Shown here: positions 56,882-64,000 of the stretch, piece after piece
How the letters are laid out: each line of letters starts with the position of its first letter
Position numbering within the stretch: position 1 is the stretch's first letter
NCBI RefSeq assembly: GCF_002836975.1
Contig: NZ_NIJK01000036.1
Location: forward strand, 42,652-106,651
Length of the DNA stretch: 64,000 nucleotides
Reading direction: 5' to 3'
DNA from: Shewanella indica
GTDB taxonomy: Bacteria > Pseudomonadota > Gammaproteobacteria > Enterobacterales > Shewanellaceae
The notes under the pieces: generated by a model
Databases searched by the model: none
Told to the model about the DNA's origin: nothing
What the model saw: only the letters and a program-made list of their open reading frames with translations
Position numbers and translations under genes: made by a program

Positions 56882-57877
56882 ATGCCGACATTCAAAAAGC
56901 TGCTCGCCCCTCTGGGCCTGCTGCTAAGTCTCAACCTCAGCGCCTGTGCCACCGCCGAGGTGCCCGCTTCCGAGCAGCTCAAACAGGATTTTATCAAACA
57001 GCAACAGAGCCAAGGCTTTAGCCAGGAAGAAGTCGAAAGCTTCCTCGCCTCGGCCCAAAAAAACCAGGCGGTATTGGACGCCATTTCCAGCCCTTGGGAG
57101 GCCAAACCCTGGCATCAGTACTACCCCATTTTTCTGACCGAAAAGCGCCTCGAAGCCGGGCTGAATTTCTGGCAGCAACACGAGCAAACCATAGCGCGCG
57201 CCGCCAAGACCTATGACGTTGATCCGCAAATCATAGTCGCCATTATCGGTATTGAAACCTTCTACGGCGGTTATATGGGCAAGTACCCGGTGATCGATGC
57301 CCTCTATACCTTGGGGTTCTACTACCCGCCACGGGCGACTTTCTTTCGCGGCGAGTTTGCCAAACTGATGACGCTGCTTAAAGAGGAGCAACTCGATAAG
57401 GAAACGCTCCTGGGCTCCTACGCCGGCGCTATGGGTTATGGCCAGTTTATTCCTTCAAGCTATCTGGCCTACGCCGTCGACTTTGACGGTGACGGCAAGC
57501 GGGATCTGCTGGGCAGTGTCGACGATGCCATAGGTTCAGTAGCCAACTATTTTCACCGTCACGGCTGGAAAGCCGGTGAGCCGGTGGCGCTGGAACTAAG
57601 CACAACGGCCACGCCCAAGGCCAAGGTCTGGAAAGGAGAAAAGCTCAATTACCAAGTAGCCGATATCCTCTCCCCCGAGGTGGCTCTGATGGAAAACCGG
57701 GATCTGGATGCCAGCCAAAAAGCGCTGCTTATCGAGCTGGAACAGGCCGATGCCAAAGACTATTGGCTGGGGCTGAACAACTTCTATGTAATCACCCGTT
57801 ACAATCGCAGCCCGCTGTACGCCATGGCAGTTTATCAATTCAGTGAACAACTCAAAGCCCACCATGACAAGACTTAA
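56882..57877 (+). CDS. mltB: Membrane-bound lytic murein transglycosylase B
   Basis: A 331-residue lipoprotein: lipobox LSAC ends at C22. The catalytic glutamate is E125 in GIETFYGGYMGKYPVIDAL, followed by YPPRATFFRGEFAKLM, GSYAGAMGYGQFIPSSYLAYAVDFDGDG and SVANYFHRHGWKAGEPV, all MltB signatures. It cleaves glycan strands with anhydro-sugar formation. Its end overlaps the rlpA start by 14 bp. Confidence 0.96.
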   Translation: MPTFKKLLAPLGLLLSLNLSACATAEVPASEQLKQDFIKQQQSQGFSQEEVESFLASAQKNQAVLDAISSPWEAKPWHQYYPIFLTEKRLEAGLNFWQQHEQTIARAAKTYDVDPQIIVAIIGIETFYGGYMGKYPVIDALYTLGFYYPPRATFFRGEFAKLMTLLKEEQLDKETLLGSYAGAMGYGQFIPSSYLAYAVDFDGDGKRDLLGSVDDAIGSVANYFHRHGWKAGEPVALELSTTATPKAKVWKGEKLNYQVADILSPEVALMENRDLDASQKALLIELEQADAKDYWLGLNNFYVITRYNRSPLYAMAVYQFSEQLKAHHDKT

Positions 57878-58655
57878 ACTATTGCTGCCACTGACCGCCT
57901 CGATTCTGCTGGCCGCCTGTGCCGGCAACTCGGGCCGTTACACCATGAAAGATGATAGGCCTCCGGCCGATGCACCAGATGTCTCCAAGGTGGAAGATGC
58001 CCATCCCAGATTCGAGCCCTACAGCAAACAGGGCAACAAGGATTACCAGGTCAGAGGTAAATCCTACCAAGTGATGCCGTCCGGCAAGGGGTACAAGGTT
58101 GAGGGACTGGCATCCTGGTATGGTGCCAAGTTTCACGGCCATCTGACCTCCAACGGTGAAACCTATGACATGTACTCCATGTCCGCGGCGCACAAGACAT
58201 TGCCACTGCCCAGCTATGTCAGGGTCACCAATTTGGCCAACAACAAGAGCGTAGTGGTCAGGGTCAATGACCGTGGTCCCTTCCATCCCGACCGAGTGAT
58301 AGATCTGTCCTACGCCGCGGCTTACCGGCTGGACATGCTGAAAACAGGCACCGCCAAGGTCAGACTGGAAGTCCTGTTTGAAGACAGTGAAGAGAGCCAG
58401 ACCATGGCCGAACTTCGCAGCAACAACCTGCACTATGTACAGGTGATGGCATCCGGCTCGCGCGAACGTCTGCTTGAGTTGGCTTCAGAGCTTGAAAACA
58501 AATACCAAGTCAAGAGCCGAATCACAGATGCCAAGTCGGTATACAGGCTGCAACTCGGGCCGGTCAGCCATGAAGGTATTGCCGCCAAATTGCTGGAAAA
58601 GCTGAAGCAGGACGGCTTTCCGAGCAGCTATATGGTGACTGAACCAAAAACATAA
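57864..58655 (+). CDS. rlpA: Septal-ring lytic transglycosylase lipoprotein RlpA
   Basis: A 263-residue lipoprotein with lipobox LAAC ending at C19. The double-psi beta-barrel has GLASWYGAKFHGHLTSNGETYDM and VVRVNDRGPFHPDRVIDLS with the conserved acidic residue. A C-terminal SPOR domain (LHYVQVMASGSRERLLELA...YRLQLGPVS) binds denuded glycan. I chose the ATG at 57864, which begins the signal sequence; it lies inside the mltB 3' end. Confidence 0.95.
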   Translation: MTRLKLLLPLTASILLAACAGNSGRYTMKDDRPPADAPDVSKVEDAHPRFEPYSKQGNKDYQVRGKSYQVMPSGKGYKVEGLASWYGAKFHGHLTSNGETYDMYSMSAAHKTLPLPSYVRVTNLANNKSVVVRVNDRGPFHPDRVIDLSYAAAYRLDMLKTGTAKVRLEVLFEDSEESQTMAELRSNNLHYVQVMASGSRERLLELASELENKYQVKSRITDAKSVYRLQLGPVSHEGIAAKLLEKLKQDGFPSSYMVTEPKT

Positions 58656-58783
58656 GCGTTCAAAATTCCACCACATTTTTAACTAATTAAGGAACCTTAA
58701 CTGAAATTTCCGGTCGACTAATGTTATACTCGCTGCGAATTTCAGCATATTTTCCGACTCCAACCAGAAGACGTATTCAGGTA

Positions 58784-59965
58784 ATGATGAATTTTGTAAA
58801 AAGTCCCGCGAAAGCCTTTCTGTTGTTCGCCTGTGCCTCGGTTTCCGCCGCACAGGCCAACAATGCCCCGATAGTCGTCCCAGATGCACCGGACGTTGCC
58901 GCCAAGGCTTATGTCTTGATGGATTACAACTCAGGACGCTTACTGGCGGAAAATAACGCCTACGAAAGCCTTAACCCAGCCAGCCTGACCAAGATGATGA
59001 CCAGCTATGTCATAGGTCAGGAGATCAAGGCAGGTAACGTCTCTGCCGATGACGACGTGACCATCAGCAAGAACGCTTGGTCGAAGAACTTCCCCGACTC
59101 ATCCAAAATGTTTATCGAAGTCGGCAAGACGGTTAAAGTTTCGGATCTGAATCGGGGTATCATTATCCAATCCGGTAACGATGCCTGTGTCGCCATGGCC
59201 GAGCACATTGCCGGAACCGAAGGCGCCTTCGTCGATCTGATGAACTCCTGGGCCAAACAGCTGGGCATGCGTGACAGCTACTTTGAAAACTCCCACGGCC
59301 TGGATTCAGACAACCACAAGTCCACCGCCTATGATATGGCGCTGCTGGGCGCGGCCCTCATTCGTGATGTTCCCGACGAATACGATATCTACAAAGAAAA
59401 ATCTTTTACCTACAACGGTATCAAGCAGTACAACCGTAACGGCCTCTTGTGGGATAACAGCCTCGATGTCGACGGTATCAAGACAGGCCACACCTCGGGT
59501 GCCGGCTATAACCTGGTATCCTCGGCCACCAAAGACGGCATGCGCCTGATTGCCGTGGTCATGGGCACCAAGAGTGAAGCCGCCCGTAAGGCCGAGAGCA
59601 AGAAACTGCTCAACTATGGCTTCCGTTTCTTTGAAACCATCACTCCTTACAAGGCCGGTGACAGCTTTGTCACCCAGAAGATCTGGTATGGCGACCGTGA
59701 CACAGTGGACTTGGGTGTAACCACTGACACTCCTGTGACCATCAACCGGGGCCAGGCTAAAAACCTGCAAGCCAACTTCGAACTTACCAAAGAGCTCACC
59801 GCACCGCTGGCCAAGGGTGAAGTCGTCGGCCGGGTATACTTCCAGCTTGATGGTAAAGACATTGCCCAGTTCCCACTGGTGACATTGGAAGAAGTCAACG
59901 AAGGCAGCTGGTTCAGCAAGCTGATGGACTACTTCAAGCAGATGTTTGCCGGCTGGTTCAGCTAA
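58784..59965 (+). CDS. dacA: D-alanyl-D-alanine carboxypeptidase (PBP5/6 type)
   Basis: A 393-residue class C PBP trimming pentapeptide stems. Signal peptide ends near SAAQA-NN. Active-site motifs are S67-L-T-K70, SGN at 130-132 and KTG in DGIKTGHTSGAGY. The C-terminal domain ends in an amphipathic anchor (SKLMDYFKQMFAGWFS). I chose the first of two adjacent ATGs after AGGTA; the start is uncertain by one codon. The neighbour downstream is a terminator and a helicase gene. Confidence 0.96.
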   Translation: MMNFVKSPAKAFLLFACASVSAAQANNAPIVVPDAPDVAAKAYVLMDYNSGRLLAENNAYESLNPASLTKMMTSYVIGQEIKAGNVSADDDVTISKNAWSKNFPDSSKMFIEVGKTVKVSDLNRGIIIQSGNDACVAMAEHIAGTEGAFVDLMNSWAKQLGMRDSYFENSHGLDSDNHKSTAYDMALLGAALIRDVPDEYDIYKEKSFTYNGIKQYNRNGLLWDNSLDVDGIKTGHTSGAGYNLVSSATKDGMRLIAVVMGTKSEAARKAESKKLLNYGFRFFETITPYKAGDSFVTQKIWYGDRDTVDLGVTTDTPVTINRGQAKNLQANFELTKELTAPLAKGEVVGRVYFQLDGKDIAQFPLVTLEEVNEGSWFSKLMDYFKQMFAGWFS

Positions 59966-59983
59966 GCCAATAAATTGTGAGAG

Positions 59984-60005
59984 AATGCCGCCTGCGGGCG
60001 GCATT
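59984..60005 (+). terminator. Terminator after dacA
   Basis: AATGCCGCC and GGCGGCATT form a perfect 9-bp stem with loop TGCG, followed by CTTGT, about 20 bp past the stop. It closes the leuS-dacA series. Confidence 0.85.
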
Positions 60006-60237
60006 CTTGTATCTGCCCAAAACATTGATATCAGCAGTGCCTGAGGTCATTTATCCTTGCAGCGCAAGAATAAAGCAGAAATGATCGGGCCTTGGTGAAT
60101 TTTTTTGCTATACTCCGCGCCCGCCCGGGTTATCCCGGCACTTGGCGTATACTCAGGCCTGAGCTTCCGGCATTTGGGCCGCCGACACCCGAAATAGCTA
60201 AGACACACGCCAAGCGGTTGAATACAGGAATATCGAG

Positions 60238-61539
60238 ATGAAGTTTGAATCTTATAGTTTTGCCCCCGAAATACTCCGCGCGCTCAAAGAGTGCGGTTAT
60301 GAGAGCATGACACCGATTCAGAGACAGGCCATCCCTGCGGTTCGCCGCGGTCAGGACGTACTGGCCAGCGCCCAGACGGGCACAGGCAAGACAGCCGCCT
60401 TTGTGCTGCCTATTTTGCAGCGCCTGCAGGATAACCCGCTCGAACTCAAACCCGGCAATATCCGGGCCCTGATCCTGGCACCAACCCGTGAGCTGGTGTC
60501 CCAGGTTGCCGACAATGCCCGCCAATACGGCAAATACTTGCAGTTGTCGGTGGCCACCCTGTTTGGCGGCGTCAAGTCAGCATCTCAGGTCAACAAGCTC
60601 AAGCAAGGCGCCGACATAGTGGTAGCCACTCCGGGGCGTTTACTGGAACAACTACTGGCCGGTAACCTGAGCCTGGGCTCGCTGGAAGTGCTGGTGCTGG
60701 ATGAAGCCGACCGTATGCTGGATATGGGCTTTATCAACGATATCAACAAAATACTTCAGAGCGCCGCCAAGCAGCGGCAAAATCTGATGTTCTCGGCCAC
60801 CTTCTCTGGCGCGGTAAGGCGCCTGGCCGATGAGATAATGAACAAGCCCAAGGTCATCACGGCCGACCGCCAAAACACCACAGCGGTGACCGTCAGCCAG
60901 GTAGTCTACCCGGTAGAGCAGCGCCGCAAGCGTGAACTCCTGTCTGAACTTATCGGGCGCAAGAACTGGCAGCAGGTGCTGGTGTTTACCGCCACCCGTG
61001 AAGATGCGGATCATCTGGTCAAGGAGCTGAATCTCGACGGTATCGCCAGTGCCGTGGTGCACAGTGAAAAAGCCCAGGGCAGCCGCCGCCGGGCGCTCAG
61101 AGAATTCAAGGAAGGCAAGGTACGGGTATTGGTATCCACCGAAGTGGCCGCCCGCGGCCTGGATATTCCGGATCTCGAGTATGTGGTCAATTACGATCTG
61201 CCCTTCCTGGCAGAGGACTATGTGCACCGTATCGGTCGCACCGGCCGCGCCGGCAAGACGGGTGTCGCCATCTCTTTTGTCAGCCGCGAAGAAGAGCGCA
61301 CCCTGGCCGACATTGAAAAACTGATCGGCCAAAAACTCAAGCGCATCATGATGCCAGGCTATGAAGTGAGTAATCGCGATCTCCTGCTCAAGCAACTGCA
61401 AAAGCGCCGCAGCTTCGCCAAGAAAAAACCGGGTGCCAGCAGCGCCTCGGAGCAGGTCGCAGCGGAAAAGAGCATGTCCGGCCGCAGAGTTAAGGTTAAA
61501 GTCGGCTCCAGCGGCATCAAGCCAAAGAAGCTCAAGTGA
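60238..61539 (+). CDS. rhlE: DEAD-box RNA helicase, RhlE-type
   Basis: A 433-residue ATP-dependent RNA helicase. The Q-motif (FAPEILRALKECGYESMTPIQRQAIP) is followed by motif I AQTGTGKT at 45-52, Ia PTREL, DEAD in LVLDEADRMLDMGF, SAT in MFSATFS, and in domain 2 VLVSTEVAARGLDIP and HRIGRTGRAGKTG. A basic C-terminal tail (KRRSFAKKKPG, KVKVGSSGIKPKKLK) probably binds RNA. Likely roles are ribosome assembly or cold adaptation. Confidence 0.95.
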   Translation: MKFESYSFAPEILRALKECGYESMTPIQRQAIPAVRRGQDVLASAQTGTGKTAAFVLPILQRLQDNPLELKPGNIRALILAPTRELVSQVADNARQYGKYLQLSVATLFGGVKSASQVNKLKQGADIVVATPGRLLEQLLAGNLSLGSLEVLVLDEADRMLDMGFINDINKILQSAAKQRQNLMFSATFSGAVRRLADEIMNKPKVITADRQNTTAVTVSQVVYPVEQRRKRELLSELIGRKNWQQVLVFTATREDADHLVKELNLDGIASAVVHSEKAQGSRRRALREFKEGKVRVLVSTEVAARGLDIPDLEYVVNYDLPFLAEDYVHRIGRTGRAGKTGVAISFVSREEERTLADIEKLIGQKLKRIMMPGYEVSNRDLLLKQLQKRRSFAKKKPGASSASEQVAAEKSMSGRRVKVKVGSSGIKPKKLK

Positions 61540-61582
61540 GCCGCCCCGCTTGACGGGCTTTTGCTCCTATGTTGAACCATTA

Positions 61583-61607
61583 AAAAGCCGCGCACTGCGC
61601 GGCTTTT
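61583..61607 (+). terminator. Terminator after the helicase gene
   Basis: AAAAGCCGCGC and GCGCGGCTTTT form a perfect 11-bp stem with a 3-nt loop; the T-run is part of the stem base. Confidence 0.88.
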
Positions 61608-61709
61608 GGCTAATTGGGTTTTAGCTGGACTTTCTACCGGCTGGAAACACTCGCGTTCTCGGCGGCAAAGCTTGCTCCCCTAAGGGATAAGCGCTTTTGT
61701 TTACCGAAT

Positions 61710-62267
61710 TCAAAGCAAGGCGTGGAACTGCGCCAACCACTGAGGATGAGCAGGCCAAGCCGGCGCTGTAACCAACTTGCCGTCAGTAATCGCTTCTGTC
61801 ACCTCGATATCGGCATATTCACCACCGGCTTGGCGCACTTCTGGGGCACAGGCGGGATAAGCCGACACCTTCTTGCCCTGCACCACTCCAGCGGCGGTCA
61901 GCAGTTGCGCCCCATGACAGACGGCGGCAATCGGCTTATCCGCCTTGGCAAAGGCTCGAACCAGCTCAAGCACTTCATCATAGAGACGCAGATACTCGGG
62001 TGCTCGGCCGCCGGGGATCAGCAGCGCATCAAAGTCATCGGCACTTATCTGTTCAAAGTCACCATTGAGAACGAAATTGTGCCCAGTTTTTTCACTGTAG
62101 GTTTGATCGCCTTCAAAATCATGAATAGCCGTCCTGACAGTATCACCGGCCTCTTTTTCAGGGCACACGGCAGTCACCTTATGGCCCACCATCTGCAGCG
62201 CCTGAAACGGCACCATGATTTCATAGTCTTCCACATAATCACCGGCAAGGATCAATACGTTAGCCAT
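61710..62267 (-). CDS. DJ-1/PfpI family protein
   Basis: A 185-residue protein with the nucleophile elbow [10 protein letters not shown] (C117), the upstream acidic residue in [13 protein letters not shown] (near E18) and [13 protein letters not shown]. This layout fits the PfpI/YhbO-type subgroup, linked to glyoxal stress and protein or nucleotide deglycation. Preceded by AGGAGA. Monocistronic. Confidence 0.92.
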   Translation of the reverse strand: MANVLILAGDYVEDYEIMVPFQALQMVGHKVTAVCPEKEAGDTVRTAIHDFEGDQTYSEKTGHNFVLNGDFEQISADDFDALLIPGGRAPEYLRLYDEVLELVRAFAKADKPIAAVCHGAQLLTAAGVVQGKKVSAYPACAPEVRQAGGEYADIEVTEAITDGKLVTAPAWPAHPQWLAQFHALL

Positions 62268-62562
62268 TGTCTTCTCCTGTTATTCCATCGACTCACCATC
62301 AGACTCATCTTAACCAAGCCCATAGAGGCAGAGGTAACATCCGACTACTACCTCACCCTGTTCATTAAACAACCCAGTTGCCCGGCAGACAAGAGATATC
62401 CTTGAGATTGAAAAATTTACAGTAAGATAGCGGCGAAGACAGATCGGATAACTGTCTTACTGATAACCATTGTGGTGGTTTTTCTTTGTCTACCTGATAT
62501 TGATAACTGCAACATAGGGTATACTCAGCGCCCCATCCATATCTCTTATACGCGGAAATACA
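62268..62562. other. Divergent intergenic region
   Basis: No gene supported. GGGTATACT at 62517-62525, 38 bp before the next ATG, is a likely -10 for the DUF2913 gene. Confidence 0.45.
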
Positions 62563-63195
62563 ATGACAGAACAAAGCTACAATCAGGCCTTGCTGGCATT
62601 AACCCAAGCCGGCCTCGCTGCTTTGGTGGAACGTAACCATGCCGCCGGCAGCATCAAGACCCCGGCAGCGGAAAGTCATTTCCTCTGCAACTGGATGGTG
62701 CAGTCACTAAAAGAGAAACGTTTCTCAAAGTTAGTGGCAGAAGATCTCACTCGCTGGATAAGAGAGGGCCGAAGCCTGGGTGCCGGTGCCAAGTTACCCG
62801 AGGTGCTTCAACGTATCCAGGCGCAGTATCTGCCAGCCATCAATAATGCCGCAGTGGGGCAATCGCTCCAGAACCTGATTACCGAGCTCCAGGCCGAAGG
62901 CTGGCTCGTCATCCTCGACTGTGAAGTAAGCGGTAAACTCAAATTAGACAGCCAGGGGCAAAACAGCTTGGTGATCTCCACAGAGCAGTATCAGCAGCAT
63001 CTGCTCGATGGCAACTTGATTAAACCCATCACCCTTTACATCCGCGCCGACGAGCAGTTGATTGCCCAGTTTGCTGTCAAACATGCGCTTCTATTCAGCC
63101 AGGGGGATAAGAAAGCCAGTTGCATCAAGCACCATAAGGCTTATCGACTCTATCCTGATAACCAACAGCCTGCATTGGCATTGCTCAAGGCTTAA
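62563..63195 (+). CDS. DUF2913 family protein
   Basis: A 210-residue cytosolic protein. The N-terminal half (YNQALLALTQAGLAALVERNHAAG, then ESHFLCNWMVQSLKEKRFSK and EDLTRWIREGRSLGAGAKLPEVL) is the DUF2913 pattern known from Shewanella and Vibrio. The C-terminal half is strand-rich (AEGWLVILDCEVSGKLKLD, ITLYIRADEQLIAQF). No function is known. Stands alone. Confidence 0.8.
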   Translation: MTEQSYNQALLALTQAGLAALVERNHAAGSIKTPAAESHFLCNWMVQSLKEKRFSKLVAEDLTRWIREGRSLGAGAKLPEVLQRIQAQYLPAINNAAVGQSLQNLITELQAEGWLVILDCEVSGKLKLDSQGQNSLVISTEQYQQHLLDGNLIKPITLYIRADEQLIAQFAVKHALLFSQGDKKASCIKHHKAYRLYPDNQQPALALLKA

Positions 63196-63334
63196 CTTTC
63201 AGCATCGGAAATGACCTTGGAAGTGGCACTGGTGAACACTCTCACCGCAAGAGCTATTTCCCGGTTTATCAGTCCCCCGGCCAAGTTCGCTGAATCCACT
63301 TTATGTTCAATCATGGGGGAAAGGTCAAAGGGTT

Positions 63335-63590
63335 GCGGCTTTCGGCCGCTGCCACAGCGGCTAGCATAGCTTTCAGCTAAAAGTTCCTAAGTTAGTATTG
63401 GCGAGCTTCCGGCCACGGTGTAGCCCATCACCTGTGGTGCACCTTTCGCACAGGCGATCCTGTGACTCGCTGCAAGTACGTCCTTGTAAGCTCTGCCTCG
63501 CCATCCCTGGCTCGGAAGGTCACAGTTCCGCCTGTGCCTGAAAAATAGGTGTGTGTCTGCAAACTCTTCAGATATTCCAAGCTACTCAGC
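63335..63590. repeat. Dispersed repeat family R1, copy D (full length)
   Basis: Matches copy A (2171-2430) along its whole length: the CACAGCGGCTA hairpin, CCTAAGTTAGTATTGG, CACCTGTGGTGC and CGCACAGGCGATCCTGTGAC, then GGTCACAGTTCCGCCTGTG, AAAATAGGTGTGTGTCTGC and CAAGCTACTC. The two full copies define the ends of R1. Confidence 0.85.
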
Positions 63591-63637
63591 GCTAACACAG
63601 CTAATAATGGGTGTCTTTGTTGTTTTTTGTTGTTTTT

Positions 63638-63685
63638 AGTCAAGCCTGGGCGAAACATCAAAAAGATATGGCTGTCCTATCTTTT
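63638..63685. repeat. 48-bp hairpin repeat H, copy 1
   Basis: Matches 63899-63946 at 47 of 48 positions. It contains AAAGATA-N9-TATCTTT, a perfect 7-bp stem. It forms the 3' end of the transposase remnant. Confidence 0.9.
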
Positions 63686-63858
63686 TTCTTTGACGACAAC
63701 TGCCTGATTTTATCCACTATCCAGCCACGTCTATGCTCGTAACTGCGCCCCGACAGTGCATCTTCACCACACAAAAATGCCCTTCTGACGCAACGGTTAA
63801 TCACGTGGTAAAAGGGCGTACTTTCAGCATCTATCAACTGGCGACGGGCAGTGGTCAT
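63658..63858 (-). pseudogene. Truncated Y1 (IS200/RAYT-like) transposase
   Basis: A 66-codon minus-strand frame. It begins MTTARRQLIDAESTPFYHVI and continues NRCVRRAFLCGED...SYEHRRGWIVDKIRQLSSK, the N-terminus of Shewanella REP-associated Y1 transposases, including the FYHVINRCVRRA strand. The normal protein is about 300 residues and carries an HUH motif and catalytic Tyr; both are absent. The frame runs into a copy of the hairpin repeat H and stops, so the gene was cut by loss of its 3' part. GAGG precedes the ATG at 63858. Confidence 0.85.
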
Positions 63859-63898
63859 AACCAACCTCGACTGAGCTTTGATGGGTATTTCAAAGCCT

Positions 63899-63946
63899 AG
63901 TCAAGGCTGGGCGAAACATCAAAAAGATATGGCTGTCCTATCTTTT
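63899..63946. repeat. 48-bp hairpin repeat H, copy 2
   Basis: Same 48 bp as 63638-63685 with one mismatch. It lies 40 bp upstream of the transposase remnant start, so the remnant is bracketed by direct repeats. Confidence 0.9.
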
Positions 63947-63959
63947 CCGTGGTCATGGT

Positions 63960-64000
63960 AGTGTTCATAAATCTGTGTCATTTGAGTAATATACACCCAA
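63960..64000. other. Possible insertion sequence terminus at window end
   Basis: On the minus strand this reads GGGTGTATATTACTC, then AAATGACACAGATTTATG and AACAC, reminiscent of IS256-family ends. The window stops before any transposase, so this is tentative. Confidence 0.25.

Noticed and set aside
63428..63661. 77-codon minus-strand frame
   Set aside because: Lies wholly in R1 copy D and repeat H; it is not the continuation of the transposase, whose frame ends at 63658.

Overview
The window reads as a chromosomal segment of a Shewanella-like marine gammaproteobacterium. The evidence is the gene set itself: a PuuA/SpuC polyamine degradation cluster, a TorF-type porin, DUF3634, DUF2913 and DUF3833 proteins, and the leuS-lptE-holA-nadD-rsfS-rlmH-mrdA-mrdB-mltB-rlpA-dacA string of gammaproteobacteria. 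Most of the DNA is moderately GC-rich. The first 4 kb is visibly more AT-rich and repeat-rich and looks like accessory DNA.

Layout. 1-1540: a two-gene minus-strand unit, a nucleotidyltransferase-like protein followed by a DUF262 (DGQQR) protein cut by the window edge; this is the best candidate for an undescribed conflict or defence pair. 1541-3340: no convincing gene, but a mosaic of palindromes and dispersed repeats, one family of which recurs at 63.3-63.6 kb. 3.4-7.8 kb: a NADAR protein, a Tat-exported HisC-like aminotransferase, two tandem secreted paralogues and a soluble PAS-PAS chemotaxis transducer. 8.0-28.6 kb: a large polyamine region. On the minus strand it runs puuR, puuD, puuA, spuC, potF, potG, potH, potI, puuB, gabD, gabT. 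Flanking or divergent are a second puuB, puuC, a beta-alanine branch (omega-aminotransferase, CoA-acylating semialdehyde dehydrogenase, cupin) and a porin. Together these would import putrescine and carry it by the gamma-glutamyl route and by direct transamination to succinate, and carry beta-alanine to acetyl-CoA. PuuR-box-like palindromes lie upstream of several of these units.

29.5-39.9 kb: a long minus-strand stress operon of a DUF523/DUF1722 protein, a MerR/LitR-type regulator, DNA photolyase, NTF2-like protein, short-chain dehydrogenase, FAD oxidoreductase, DUF1365, Cfa-like methyltransferase, DUF2878, chalcone-isomerase-like protein and DUF3833 lipoprotein. It is preceded by a cluster of TGTACA-type sites. 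This looks like a light or singlet-oxygen response coupled to membrane fatty-acid modification. 40.2-46.5 kb: mixed membrane and regulatory genes (DUF368, hotdog protein, DUF418, cold-shock-DUF1294 fusion, TetR/HPP pair, short-chain fatty acid transporter). A 264-bp IS5-type MITE with TTAG target duplications sits just upstream of the transporter, and a partial copy sits inside the photolyase/Cfa operon.

46.9-60.0 kb: housekeeping genes: FKBP isomerase, YbeL-like zinc ribbon, then the leuS to dacA elongasome cluster. 60.2-63.2 kb: RhlE-type DEAD-box helicase, DJ-1/PfpI protein, DUF2913 protein. 63.3-64.0 kb: a dispersed repeat and a decayed Y1/RAYT-type transposase between two 48-bp hairpin repeats. 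No rRNA, tRNA or CRISPR array was recognised.
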